Part shown: positions 16,494 through 24,985 of the stretch, piece by piece
Position numbering within the stretch: position 1 is the first letter of the stretch
How the letters are laid out: each line of letters starts with the position of its first letter
Source: an uncultured Faecalibacterium sp.
GTDB lineage: Bacteria > Bacillota > Clostridia > Oscillospirales > Ruminococcaceae
Assembly: GCA_934511465.1 (NCBI GenBank)
Contig: CAKSWG010000006.1
Span: 1-64,000, forward strand
Length of the DNA stretch: 64,000 bases
Direction: 5' to 3'
Translations under genes and position numbers: made by a program
The notes under the pieces: generated by a model
Seen by the model: the letters and a program-made list of their open reading frames with translations, nothing else
What the model was told of the DNA's origin: nothing
Database searches by the model: none

Positions 16494-17375
16494 ATGACGC
16501 TTTTTTCCTACGAGATCTTTGATGCAGTGGCGCGGCAGGGCAGCTTCAACAAGGCGGCACAGCAGCTGCATCTGACCCCCTCTGCCATCAGCCACGCCAT
16601 TGCCGTCATGGAGGAGGAACTGGGCTTTGCCCTGTTCAACCGCGGCAAGAACGGCGTCTCCATGACCAGCTACGGTGCCTCGCTGTACCCGTCCATCCGC
16701 GACGTGCTCAACAGCGACGAAGCCCTCAAGCAGAGCATCGCCCGCCTGAACGGCCTTGAAAAGGGCAAGGTGAAGCTGGGCGTGTTCAACTCGGTGTGCG
16801 CATCGCTTTTGCCGGGCCTGCTCAAGAGCTTTATGACCCACTACCCGCAGATCGAGATCGAGGTGTATCAGGGCACGTATGACGATGTGAAGGAATGGCT
16901 GCGCACCGGTCAGGTGGACATTGCGTTCCTCTCTTCCACCTGCCGTGAGGAGTTCAACCTCACCGAGCTGTTCCGCGAGCCGCTGCTGTGCATCGTGCCG
17001 CAGGACTGGCCGGAACCGGAAAACGGCGTTATGACCCCTGCTTTGATGAACGGCCAGAGCTTTGTGGTGCAGTGCGATGCCACCGACGCGGAGATGCGCC
17101 AGTTCCTCAAAAAGTACAAGATCGGCACCGAGCGCCGCTGCCATGTCATCGACGACCAGTCCAACATTGCTATGGTGGAAGCGGGGCTTGGCATCTCCAT
17201 CATGCCGCGGATGCTGCTGCGCAACTGCAAGGCCGCTGTCAAGATCTACCCCATCCAGCCGGAGGAATACCGCGTGGTGGGTCTGGCCGTCCAGCGTCCT
17301 GCCGCCATGGCACCTGCTGTGGAGCAGATGTTCCGCCACATTGTGGATTACTGCAAACAGCTTGAGATGCAGTAA
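16494..17375 (+). CDS. LysR-family transcriptional regulator
   Basis: A 293-aa regulator. The winged helix-turn-helix is at 2-62 (FDAVARQGSFNKAAQQLHLT, then SAISHAIAVMEEELGFALFNR). A periplasmic-binding-type effector domain follows from about 90 (GKVKLGVFNSVCASLLPGLL; TGQVDIAFLS; AGLGISIMPRMLL). The start at 16494 is chosen over an earlier in-frame ATG because AAGGAAGGAGG lies just upstream and the longer frame would cover the promoter. The next gene downstream, after a terminator, is agmatine deiminase on the same strand. Control of that pathway is possible but not shown. Confidence 0.93.
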   Translation: MTLFSYEIFDAVARQGSFNKAAQQLHLTPSAISHAIAVMEEELGFALFNRGKNGVSMTSYGASLYPSIRDVLNSDEALKQSIARLNGLEKGKVKLGVFNSVCASLLPGLLKSFMTHYPQIEIEVYQGTYDDVKEWLRTGQVDIAFLSSTCREEFNLTELFREPLLCIVPQDWPEPENGVMTPALMNGQSFVVQCDATDAEMRQFLKKYKIGTERRCHVIDDQSNIAMVEAGLGISIMPRMLLRNCKAAVKIYPIQPEEYRVVGLAVQRPAAMAPAVEQMFRHIVDYCKQLEMQ

Positions 17376-17404
17376 CGCCGTGTACCTATTATTATAGCAC
17401 ATTT

Positions 17405-17439
17405 CAGCCGGTGTTTTTGCGCACCGGCTGTATTTTTTT
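17405..17439 (+). terminator. Terminator of the LysR gene
   Basis: CAGCCGGTG, 8-nt loop, CACCGGCTG, then TATTTTTTT. Confidence 0.92.
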
Positions 17440-17526
17440 GCCGCAAAAAGCCATTTTGGACACATATCCGGCAAACTTGCCTGTTTTTGCGGGCAGCGGC
17501 GGGCCGTAGTTCTTTCAAAAAATGAA

Positions 17527-17555
17527 TTGTATCCGGGGGCAAAATCCGGTATACT
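17527..17555 (+). promoter_or_regulatory. Promoter of aguA-aguB
   Basis: TTGTAT (17527-17532), 17 bp, TATACT (17550-17555), only 26 bp before the ATG, giving a short leader. Confidence 0.7.
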
Positions 17556-17581
17556 TATCAAAAAACAACAGGAGAATGCCA

Positions 17582-18685
17582 ATGCGCGTGTTTTCTACCC
17601 TGCCCGCCGCCGAGGGCTTCCGGATGCCGGCGGAATATGAGCCGCACCGCGGCTGTGTGATGATCTGGCCGGTGCGGCCCGGTTCGTGGCTGTACGGCGG
17701 CCGGGATGCACAGCCGGCCTTTGCACAGGCGGCCCGTGCCATTGCCGAGAGCGAGACGGTGTGGATGCTGGCGGGCCCGGCAGATGCGGACGCCGTGCGC
17801 GCCGCGTTTGCGATGGATGAGAACATCCATGTGCTGCCCATTGAGACCGACGACGCATGGGCGCGGGACGTGGGCCCCACCTGCGTAGTAAATGATCAGG
17901 GCACCGTGCGCGGTGTGGACTGGCAGTTCAACGCATGGGGCGGTACGGTGGACGGCCTGTACGCCCACTGGGAAAAGGACAATGCCGCCGCCCGCGCCAT
18001 CTGCGCCGCACTGGATATGGACTGCTATGATGCACAGCACTTTGTGCTGGAGGGCGGCTCCATCCACTCGGACGGCGAGGGCACCGTGATCACAACAGAG
18101 GCCTGCCTGCTGAGCGCGGGCCGCAACCCGCAGCTGAGCCGGGCCGAGATCGAGCAGGAGCTGAAAAACTATCTCGGTGCCCAGAAGATCGTCTGGCTGC
18201 CCCGGGGCATTTACAACGACGAGACCAACGAGCATGTGGACAACATGTGCGCCTATGTAGGTCCTGCGGAAGTGGTGCTGGCATGGACGGAGGACGAGAC
18301 CGACCCGCAGTATGCCCTGAGCAGGGCGAGCCTTGCCGCACTGGAAGCGGCCACGGACGCCAAGGGCCGGCACTTTACAGTGCACAAGCTGCCCATCCCG
18401 GCAAAGCCCCTCTGCGTGACCGAAGCGGAATTGCAGGGCTACACCTTTGAAGAAGGCGAGGACACCCGCGAAGCCGGGGAGCGCCTTGCTGCAAGCTATG
18501 TGAACTTTTACATCTCCAACGGCGGCATCATCCTGCCGCAGTTCGGGGACGAGAACGACGCCGAAGCGGTGCGCATTCTGGGCGGGCTGTTCCCGGGCCG
18601 CAAGGTGTACCCCGTTCCGGCGCGGAGCATTCTGGTGGGCGGCGGCAACATCCACTGTGTCACCCAGCAGATCCCGAAAGGCTGA
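17582..18685 (+). CDS. aguA: Agmatine deiminase
   Basis: Hydrolyses agmatine to N-carbamoylputrescine and ammonia, the first step of arginine-derived putrescine formation, in the cytosol. The 367-aa protein shows the guanidino-hydrolase hallmarks EYEPHRGCVMIWP (19-31), DDAWARDVGPT (90-100), FVLEGGSIHSDGEGT, and the catalytic Cys359 in GGGNIHCVTQQIPKG at the C-terminus. Length and motif order are normal. ATG 17582 has CAGGAG 7 nt upstream; the nearer ATG at 17576 is too close to that site. The next gene supplies the following reaction, 16 nt after the stop. Confidence 0.96.
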   Translation: MRVFSTLPAAEGFRMPAEYEPHRGCVMIWPVRPGSWLYGGRDAQPAFAQAARAIAESETVWMLAGPADADAVRAAFAMDENIHVLPIETDDAWARDVGPTCVVNDQGTVRGVDWQFNAWGGTVDGLYAHWEKDNAAARAICAALDMDCYDAQHFVLEGGSIHSDGEGTVITTEACLLSAGRNPQLSRAEIEQELKNYLGAQKIVWLPRGIYNDETNEHVDNMCAYVGPAEVVLAWTEDETDPQYALSRASLAALEAATDAKGRHFTVHKLPIPAKPLCVTEAELQGYTFEEGEDTREAGERLAASYVNFYISNGGIILPQFGDENDAEAVRILGGLFPGRKVYPVPARSILVGGGNIHCVTQQIPKG

Positions 18686-18701
18686 TAGGAGGAAAAATGG
18701 T

Positions 18702-19592
<891 letters not shown>

Positions 19593-19607
19593 GCAGAGGA
19601 AACAGCT

Positions 19608-21173
19608 ATGAAACGAAGGGATTTTTGCAAGGCTGCGGCCCTGCTGGCGGCAGGCGCGCTGGTGCCCCATGCGGACGCGGCACAGCCGGACACTGTGCAG
19701 GCCATCGTGGGCAGTGCGGCGGCAGAGGACCGCTATACCGTCAATTTCCGCAGCAATCTCAGCGAAGCTGACCTGCCTTGCAGTTTTTATTATACGGATT
19801 CCTTTTTTGAGCAATCGGCGCTGGAATACCACCACCCGCTGGCGCAGGCGACCCTGTGCCTTGCGGTGTGCGGCGGCAGTACATGGCAGAGCGAACAGCG
19901 CTACTGGATGCAGGGCGAGGTGGGCCGCGAGGACAGCATCGAAGCGGCTTACCGGCAGCTGGGTTTTGCCAATACCCATTATGTGGGCTACGACCGCAGC
20001 CTGAACGAGATGGTGGACACTGCCGGCTGCGCTTTTGCGCAGAAAACGCTGGTGCACGGCGGACGGCGCACCACCCTCGTTGCAGCCATGCTGCGCGGGT
20101 TTGGCTACGGCAACGAGTGGGCCAGCAACCTGCATGTGGGCGCCGGGGGCGGACACGCGGCCTTTATCAGCGCGGCGGAGCAGTTCTTTGCCGACCTGCA
20201 AAGCTATCTGGCCCTTGCAAAAAAGCAGGCCGGAACGCTTGGCACGGTCAAGCTCTGGATCGGCGGCTACAGCCGAGGCGCGGCGGCGGCAAACCTTGCG
20301 GCAGCAAAGATCCGCCGGGAGCTGCCGGAGATCGCGCCGGAGAACACCTTCGTCTACACCTTTGCAACACCGGCAGCCATCACGGCGGCAGACCATCCGG
20401 AATTGCAGGCGGATTTTGCCCACAACCGCACGGCGGACGGCACGCTCAGGCCGGACTGGGAGCCCAGCAATATCTTCAACATCATTTCCAGCGGCGACCT
20501 TGTGGCCCGCGTTCTGCCGCAGGAGTGGGGCTACCGCCGCAACGGCAACGACCGTTTTCTGCCTTCCACAGCCTACCAGAACGAGCTGGACGACCTGAAT
20601 ATCCTTGACAGCCGCATTGGCGGTGTGCCGCTGCACTTTGAGCAGCTTGCCACCAAGGAGGACGTGGACTCGGTGATCGCGGCGGGCCTGCGCTTCTGCG
20701 GCAGCATCCAGAATTACCACGAAAAATACGAGCAGCCTTTTACGGATATGCTGCGGTGTGCCTTTATCCGCTCCGAAGCGGAAGTGACGCAGGGCGTGGT
20801 GCTGGACGACGAGGCTGTGCTGGAGCGGCTGCGCAGCCTGCCGAACATCCGGCAGATGGCGTGGAGCAAGGTGCTGCGCTGCGTGCTGGCGGCGTCCACC
20901 ATGAGCCGCCCCCTTCTGGAAAAGCTGGGCAGCGCTGTGCCGCCGCAGGCGCAGCAGGTGGTGATCCCGGTGCTGGCGGTGGGCCTGTGCTACGAGGTGG
21001 AGACGGATGTGCTCAAGCTGCTGGTGTACTATATCATCAGCCTGATGAGTGTGAAAAGCCCGGCGGACAGCGTGCTGCGCGCGGCCTACTGTCACTTTCC
21101 GGAGAACTACTTTGCCCTGATGCAGTATTACGACCCCGCCGAGCACGGCATGGAAGCGTATACGAGAAAATGA
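19608..21173 (+). CDS. Secreted lipase-like alpha/beta hydrolase with a twin-arginine-like signal
   Basis: A 521-aa protein. The N-terminus MKRRDFCKAAALLAAGALV has a twin-arginine-like motif (RRDFCK), a hydrophobic core and an Ala-rich cleavage region (HADAA, about 25). A class-3 lipase-type fold is suggested by AGGGHAAFISAAEQFF, then KLWIGGYSRGAAAANLAAAKI, whose GxSxG nucleophile elbow has its Ser near 222. ENTFVYTFATPAA and NIISSGDLVARVLP follow, where the catalytic Asp is expected. The substrate (lipid, peptide or ester) is not readable. AGAGGAAA precedes the start. It may share the aguAB transcript, but no functional link is obvious. Confidence 0.8.
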   Translation: MKRRDFCKAAALLAAGALVPHADAAQPDTVQAIVGSAAAEDRYTVNFRSNLSEADLPCSFYYTDSFFEQSALEYHHPLAQATLCLAVCGGSTWQSEQRYWMQGEVGREDSIEAAYRQLGFANTHYVGYDRSLNEMVDTAGCAFAQKTLVHGGRRTTLVAAMLRGFGYGNEWASNLHVGAGGGHAAFISAAEQFFADLQSYLALAKKQAGTLGTVKLWIGGYSRGAAAANLAAAKIRRELPEIAPENTFVYTFATPAAITAADHPELQADFAHNRTADGTLRPDWEPSNIFNIISSGDLVARVLPQEWGYRRNGNDRFLPSTAYQNELDDLNILDSRIGGVPLHFEQLATKEDVDSVIAAGLRFCGSIQNYHEKYEQPFTDMLRCAFIRSEAEVTQGVVLDDEAVLERLRSLPNIRQMAWSKVLRCVLAASTMSRPLLEKLGSAVPPQAQQVVIPVLAVGLCYEVETDVLKLLVYYIISLMSVKSPADSVLRAAYCHFPENYFALMQYYDPAEHGMEAYTRK

Positions 21174-21209
21174 AAAAAGAGACGGAAGCGCATCCTTCCG
21201 TCTCTTTTT
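21174..21209. terminator. Terminator between lipase-like and alcohol dehydrogenase genes
   Basis: AAAAAGAGACGGAAG and CTTCCGTCTCTTTTT form a near-perfect stem usable in both directions. The two genes converge here. Confidence 0.9.
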
Positions 21210-21222
21210 GTGTGCGGCTGTG

Positions 21223-22404
21223 TTATCTTGCCATACGGTAAATTTCCGCAAAATCGCTCTGGAAGAGAACTTTTGCGGAACCTTTTCTGCCGCCGACGGC
21301 ATTGGAACACGATCCCGCCATTTTAAGGATCTGTTCCTCGGTAGGGGCGATGCCGAGTTCCCGCAGGTTGATGGGCATGCCGATGCGGTGATAGAAGGCT
21401 TCCATCGCCTCAATGCCTTTCAGCGCAGTCTCTTCGTCGGTTGCGGCGGGCGTTACCCCCATGACCTTTACCGCGTATCTTACAAATCGGGGCAGGCAGT
21501 CTTTGTAGACGTATCTTGCCCAGCTCGGCCAGATCGCGGCGAGGCCGGCACCGTGCGTTACATCAAACATTCCGCCCATTTCATGCTCCAGCATGTGCGA
21601 TACAAAATCGCCGCCATTGTTTCCGCAGCCGGTAAGGCCGTTGTGGGCAAGGCTTCCTGCCCACATGATCTCTGCACGTGCTTCGTAGTTCTTCGGGTCC
21701 TTGTGCAGGATCTCCGCATATTTCATAACCGTGCGCAGCAGCCCTTCGGCGAGCTCGTCCGTCAGCTCCATGTTGCCGCCATTGGTGAAATAGCGTTCCA
21801 TCGTGTGCATCATAATATCGGTGCAGCCCGATTCGGTCTGATAGTCTGGCAGGCTCATCGTCAGTTCAGGGTTCATGATCGCAAACTTCGGACGGGAAAT
21901 GTTATCGTTATAGGAACGTTTCTCGCCGGTCTGCTCATTTGTGATCACGCAGCTGTTGCTTGTTTCACTGCCCGCAGCCGCAATGGTCGGGATGGAAGCA
22001 ACCGGAAGGAATCGCTTTGCTTTCCGCTTTTTGCAGAACAGCTCCCATACATCGCACTCCGGCTCGGCAAGACCGTAGGCAATGGCTTTTGAGGAGTCGA
22101 TCACAGAGCCGCCGCCAACGGCAAGAATAAAATCCACGGTTTCCTGTTTTCCCAGCGCAATGCCTTCCCGGACTTTGGAAAGATGCGGGTTCGGCACAAC
22201 ACCACCCAGTTCCACGTGGGGAACGCCGCTGGCATCCAGTGCTGCTTTTACCCGGTCGAGCAGTCCGGACTTCACGGCGCTCTGTCCGCCGTAGTGAATC
22301 AGAACTTTCTGTGCGCCGTATTCCTGAACAAGTTCTCCGACCCGGTTTTCGGAACCTTTTCCGAAAATCACCCTTGTGGGCGTGTAGTATTCAAAACCAA
22401 ACAT
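21223..22404 (-). CDS. Iron-containing alcohol dehydrogenase (butanol dehydrogenase-like)
   Basis: A 393-aa NAD(P)H-dependent dehydrogenase of the group III family. It reduces aldehydes to alcohols, often as a fermentation or detoxification step. Motifs are the GGGSVIDSSKAIAYG nucleotide-binding loop (about 97-111), IPTIAAAGSETSNSCVIT, the metal-site TDIMMHTMERY, and HEMGGMFDVTHGAGLAAIWP with two His ligands. The sequence is closest in style to NADH-dependent butanol dehydrogenases; the substrate is inferred. AAGGAGG is 7 nt before the ATG. The promoter spacer holds an inverted repeat, and a T9G9 tract lies just upstream. Confidence 0.93.
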   Translation of the reverse strand: MFGFEYYTPTRVIFGKGSENRVGELVQEYGAQKVLIHYGGQSAVKSGLLDRVKAALDASGVPHVELGGVVPNPHLSKVREGIALGKQETVDFILAVGGGSVIDSSKAIAYGLAEPECDVWELFCKKRKAKRFLPVASIPTIAAAGSETSNSCVITNEQTGEKRSYNDNISRPKFAIMNPELTMSLPDYQTESGCTDIMMHTMERYFTNGGNMELTDELAEGLLRTVMKYAEILHKDPKNYEARAEIMWAGSLAHNGLTGCGNNGGDFVSHMLEHEMGGMFDVTHGAGLAAIWPSWARYVYKDCLPRFVRYAVKVMGVTPAATDEETALKGIEAMEAFYHRIGMPINLRELGIAPTEEQILKMAGSCSNAVGGRKGSAKVLFQSDFAEIYRMAR

Positions 22405-22437
22405 GTTAGAAGCCTCCTTGCTTTTGTTCTCGCTCCA

Positions 22438-22466
22438 ATTATACCGGCTTGGAAAGCCGACTGCAA
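22438..22466 (-). promoter_or_regulatory. Promoter of the alcohol dehydrogenase with palindromic spacer
   Basis: TTGCAG (22466-22461), 17 bp, TATAAT (22443-22438). The spacer contains CGGCTTtccAAGCCG, an inverted repeat between the two core elements, which is a likely regulator site. Confidence 0.75.
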
Positions 22467-22473
22467 GACGGTA

Positions 22474-22491
22474 TTTTTTTTTGGGGGGGGG
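22474..22491. repeat. T9-G9 homopolymer tract
   Basis: Nine T followed directly by nine G, 8 bp upstream of the -35 of the alcohol dehydrogenase promoter. Such tracts change length by slippage. Confidence 0.9.
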
Positions 22492-22550
22492 ACCTCAAAG
22501 CGCCCGCTGTTCCTCTTCGCAGGCCGGATGCGGCGGTCGGCTCCGCTGCT

Positions 22551-22640
22551 GTTCGAGTCCTGTACCGCCACCACGAAAAAAGTCCCCAGGCCGAATGTCT
22601 GAGGATGTTCGTGGTGGAGCATTACCAACGGCAGGCGAAC
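22551..22640. other. Module 1: tRNA-3'-end-like sequences flanking a hairpin
   Basis: Left end GTTCGAGTCCTGTACCG equals the T-loop/acceptor part of tRNA-Val (25206-25281), followed by CCACCA. The right end, read on the minus strand, is also tRNA-like and ends TGCTCCACCA. Between them CCACCACGAA pairs with TTCGTGGTGG. A parallel module lies at 23318. No complete tRNA is present. Confidence 0.6.
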
Positions 22641-22698
22641 CAAAACACTCCTTACGGGTGCCCAAGACAGCGGAAGCAAGAAACGTCACAAGGGGCAA

Positions 22699-22734
22699 CT
22701 TCTTGTTGGAGCGTGCGGAGCCCCAAACCCTGCT
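22699..22734. repeat. Hairpin repeat R, copy A
   Basis: TTCTTGTTGGAGCGTGCGGA then GCCCCAAACCCTGCT. It matches 24391-24424 apart from a few bases. The centre forms TTGG(A/G)GC/GCCCCAA. Each copy lies just past the 3' end of a small minus-strand gene. Confidence 0.75.
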
Positions 22735-22760
22735 AGGAACGAGTACGATATACTAGGAAT

Positions 22761-22979
22761 TTATTTATCGTCTGCGTCGGTTTTGCCATTTCCCTTTTTC
22801 TTACGAGACGAACCTAAGCAAGAATGGGTCGAGCCAAGGCAAAGAAATGACGATCCAAGGCACAACCATACTACAGCCATAGAATTATCATTTCCGCCTA
22901 CAAGGTTCATAATTGAAGCCATATAAAACAGAGCTGAAGCAGCATAGAATAAGACGGATTTTTTGGTTTCTTTTTTCAT
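22761..22979 (-). CDS. Small two-span membrane protein (72 aa), unknown function
   Basis: ATG 22979 has GGAGGAA 9 nt upstream; an in-frame ATG at 22997 lacks a ribosome site. The product begins MKKETKKSVLFYAASALFYM, has hydrophobic stretches at about 8-23 and 34-48, then three near-repeats CLGSSF, CLGSTH and CLGSS, and a Lys-rich tail. GC is lower than in neighbouring core genes. A palindrome lies upstream (23075) and hairpin repeat R downstream (22699). Similar short proteins occur on Firmicute mobile elements, but I know no function. Confidence 0.65.
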   Translation of the reverse strand: MKKETKKSVLFYAASALFYMASIMNLVGGNDNSMAVVWLCLGSSFLCLGSTHSCLGSSRKKKGNGKTDADDK

Positions 22980-23074
22980 AAACAGGTTCCTCCGCAAGTC
23001 GGTTTGTTGAGCCGATTATACCACGTTTTCCATTAAAATCATACCCCTTATATAAGAGACCTTGGCAGTTTTCC

Positions 23075-23115
23075 TGCGTATGTGCGTACCAACTTCTCTC
23101 GTACGAATGTATGCA
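23075..23115. repeat. Long palindrome P, copy A
   Basis: TGCGTATGTGCGTAC, 11 bp, GTACGAATGTATGCA, a 15-bp imperfect inverted repeat. TTTTCCTGCGTA precedes it and ACGATT follows, as in copy B at 24986. Confidence 0.8.
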
Positions 23116-23235
23116 ACGATTTGCCGGAAGACAGAGGGTCTCTCTGACTCGATTAACTGCTGCTGCCCGAAACAGCGGAGCCCGGCCGATTCCGGTGTTA
23201 AGAAACTTCCCTCGTCCAGCAGGGCCAATACCGGC

Positions 23236-23296
23236 CTGCCAAAGCCTCCCACTTTGGGGGAGGTGGCATTGCGGAGCAATGACGGAGAGGGCGAGG
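23236..23296. repeat. Palindromic intergenic repeat, half copy (copy 4)
   Basis: Right half only of the family seen at 1002 and elsewhere: CTGCCAAAGCCTCCC, a GGGGGAGG hairpin arm, GGCATTGCggaGCAATGAC and GGAGAGGGCGAG. The left half is absent. Confidence 0.7.
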
Positions 23297-23317
23297 ACGC
23301 TGGAGGGGAGCCGCCCT

Positions 23318-23433
23318 GTTCGAGTCCTGTACCGTCCTGCTCTAGCGTGAGTTAGTGGATGACGCAACAAAAAAGCCCCTGACCGAAGTCAGAGGCTCTT
23401 GTTTTGGTGGAGCATTGTCCACAGCACTCGAAC
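23318..23433. other. Module 2: tRNA-3'-end-like sequences flanking a terminator-like hairpin
   Basis: Bases 23318-23337 match 20 nt of the 3' part of tRNA-Val (25206-25281), in inverted orientation to that gene. The middle has AAAAAAGCCCCTGAC, cgaa, GTCAGAGGCT, a terminator-like stem (about 23370-23400). The right end on the minus strand reads as a tRNA 3' end finishing TGCTCCACCA. It lines up with module 1 (22551-22640) along its length. Confidence 0.65.
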
Positions 23434-23435
23434 TT

Positions 23436-23681
23436 TTAAGCAGGCATATCGTTGCTGCGGTCAGAGCGCTTCAAACCGAGAAATGGCGGCACTTCGGAAC
23501 GCTTCAGCCCTTGCTCGTGTGCTTTTTTCAGTTGGTATTCGTGCAGGGCAATGCTGTCCAGCAGATCACGCTGATTTTGGGAGGCTGCATAATAATCGAC
23601 TCCGAACCGTTTGCAGACTGCGCTGAGTTGGTCAAGCATTTCAATAGTAGTAGGAGACATTCGTTTTACTTCAATATCCAT
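23436..23681 (-). CDS. Small helical protein (81 aa), partner of the GNAT-like gene
   Basis: ATG 23681 has AAAGGTGG 8 nt upstream. The upstream in-frame GTG (23693) overlaps that site, so the shorter form is chosen. It begins MDIEVKRMSPTTIEMLDQLS and looks all-helical: SAVCKRFGVDYYAASQNQRDL, then HEYQLKKAHEQGLKRSEVPP. No known domain. Only 15 nt separate it from the stop of the GNAT-like gene before it, so they form a two-gene operon. The size and pairing would suit an antitoxin or adaptor, but this is inference. Confidence 0.65.
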   Translation of the reverse strand: MDIEVKRMSPTTIEMLDQLSAVCKRFGVDYYAASQNQRDLLDSIALHEYQLKKAHEQGLKRSEVPPFLGLKRSDRSNDMPA

Positions 23682-23696
23682 AACAAGACCCACCTT

Positions 23697-24209
23697 TCAG
23701 GAAAGATATGTATTGAAGAGTGAAAGCGCCGCGTTATCTGCAATCATCAGCATAATTGGCCCACCGGATTGTTTGGCAAAGACCTGAATTGCGCCAAAAT
23801 CCCGGATATAATGTTTTGCAAGTTCATCTGTTTTAGCTTCAAAGGTGACAACACCGTTTTTACCGGAATCAATGGAAAGCTGGATGCCGAATGCGATCAT
23901 CATGCGCCCAATGTCCAGATATTTGCGGTTTGCAGTTAACGTAGGGTTGCTTTCCGGGTGACTTTCGATGTATTCAATATATACGAACATACTAGCTTCT
24001 GTTTCGCGGTAAGCACCCAATGCTATGATTTCGCCGCCTTCGGTCTTGGCGGTATACTTTTCCAGTGCGGGGTCACCAATGAACTCACTTGTCCAGTCGG
24101 TCTGCCAGCTTTCTTTGGTTGCAGCAAGGTCGGCAGAAGTTGACTTGTCAATTTCGACTGGGATTTTATTGCCCGTATCGGATGATGTGACAAAATATTG
24201 CAAAATCAT
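23697..24209 (-). CDS. GNAT-fold acetyltransferase-like protein
   Basis: A 170-aa protein. The C-terminal half follows the GNAT plan: IEYIESHPESNPTLTANRKY then LDIGRMMIAFGIQLSIDSGK (a loop in the place of the acetyl-CoA pyrophosphate site, though the usual Q/RxxGxG/A is only partly kept), GVVTFEAKTDELAKHYIRDFGAIQVF (the AxxFYxxxGF-like end), and a final hydrophobic strand. The N-terminal part, IPVEIDKSTSADLAATKESW, is unfamiliar. GAAGGTGG is about 6 nt before ATG 24209. The gene has a near-consensus promoter and is followed after 15 nt by an 81-aa gene. Substrate unknown. Confidence 0.65.
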   Translation of the reverse strand: MILQYFVTSSDTGNKIPVEIDKSTSADLAATKESWQTDWTSEFIGDPALEKYTAKTEGGEIIALGAYRETEASMFVYIEYIESHPESNPTLTANRKYLDIGRMMIAFGIQLSIDSGKNGVVTFEAKTDELAKHYIRDFGAIQVFAKQSGGPIMLMIADNAALSLFNTYLS

Positions 24210-24232
24210 TGTGCCCACCTTCTTTCAGTTCT

Positions 24233-24261
24233 ATTATAACGAAAGAACGATGGACTTTCAA
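24233..24261 (-). promoter_or_regulatory. Promoter of the GNAT-like operon
   Basis: TTGAAA (24261-24256), 17 bp, TATAAT (24238-24233) on the minus strand, 24 bp before the start codon. The 24262-24448 stretch upstream holds no gene, only hairpin repeat R copy B. Confidence 0.75.
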
Positions 24262-24390
24262 GAAAGAAAAGAGCAAAGAGAGTGAGAGTGTGAGAGCAAG
24301 AATCGTCCCGTGGCCACAAATTTTCAATTCTTGAAAATGTTGCACCCTTCCGGGACTGCACTTCTGCAACGCTCCCGCGTTTTTGAAGTG

Positions 24391-24424
24391 TTCTTGTTGG
24401 GGCGTGCCTGCCCCAAACCCTGCT
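24391..24424. repeat. Hairpin repeat R, copy B
   Basis: TTCTTGTTGGGGCGTGCC then TGCCCCAAACCCTGCT, with a TTGGGGC/GCCCCAA stem. Direct repeat of 22699-22734. It lies 25 bp past the stop codon of the winged-helix-like gene. Confidence 0.75.
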
Positions 24425-24448
24425 TCTTACTATTTGGAAATCACGCAA

Positions 24449-24832
24449 TTATGCACCACTGGGTCCACGAGAACTGACGCTCATCGGAGGCATAGAACTA
24501 TAAAAAGATTGGCCGTTCACAGTGTTTTGAGTCAACCCAATCAAATCAATCAACTGGCTCTCGTTATAGCTCTCTTGACAGTTATCCAGCACAGCACATT
24601 GGCAGCTATATACACCACCATCGTTAGAGACGACTCCCCACCATTCAAGGTCTGCCAAAAGTTTTCCAATCTTCTTGCGGTCAAAGCGTATTTCTTTTTC
24701 CAAAAGGGACGAGCAAATTTGTGGAGCAGACATCGGTTTTTGCTTTAATAGGAGAGCTAATGCCAATTCCTGTCCATGCAAACGGTGAAGCAAAAGACCT
24801 CTGCGAACCCAAATGTTCGATGCTTTTTTCAT
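24449..24832 (-). CDS. Small winged-helix-like protein (127 aa), unknown function
   Basis: AAAGGAGG is about 9 nt before ATG 24832. The product starts MKKASNIWVRRGLLLHRLHG, then has ELALALLLKQKPMSAPQICS followed by SLLEKEIRFDRKKIGKLLADLEWWGVV, the spacing of a winged helix-turn-helix with its wing at GGVYSC. The tail is Ser- and Pro-rich with no clear structure. A DNA-binding role is inferred from the fold pattern only. Two direct repeats GCTCGTTCAC lie in the leader (24857 and 24899), possible operator sites for self-control. Composition is AT-richer than the core genes. Confidence 0.6.
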   Translation of the reverse strand: MKKASNIWVRRGLLLHRLHGQELALALLLKQKPMSAPQICSSLLEKEIRFDRKKIGKLLADLEWWGVVSNDGGVYSCQCAVLDNCQESYNESQLIDLIGLTQNTVNGQSFYSSMPPMSVSSRGPSGA

Positions 24833-24856
24833 AGCAAATACCTCCTTTTTTAGATA

Positions 24857-24908
24857 GCTCGTTCACTTAAAATACGATTGATGTCCATTTGAAATTGCGC
24901 TCGTTCAC
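24857..24908. promoter_or_regulatory. Direct repeats GCTCGTTCAC in the leader of the winged-helix-like gene
   Basis: Identical 10-mers at 24857-24866 and 24899-24908, 42 bp apart (four helical turns). The second sits in AATTG(n)CAATT. They lie between the probable promoter region (TATAAT/TATACT-like near 24935-24955) and the ORF. Confidence 0.45.
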
Positions 24909-24985
24909 AATTGTTATGTTGACTTGAGTATATCATATTATACAATAAAAGACTACCGTTATATATCAGACCCTGCCCTTTTTCC

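Noticed and set aside
23016..23279. Minus-strand frame of 87 codons
   Set aside because: It covers palindrome P and a half repeat element and has no ribosome site.
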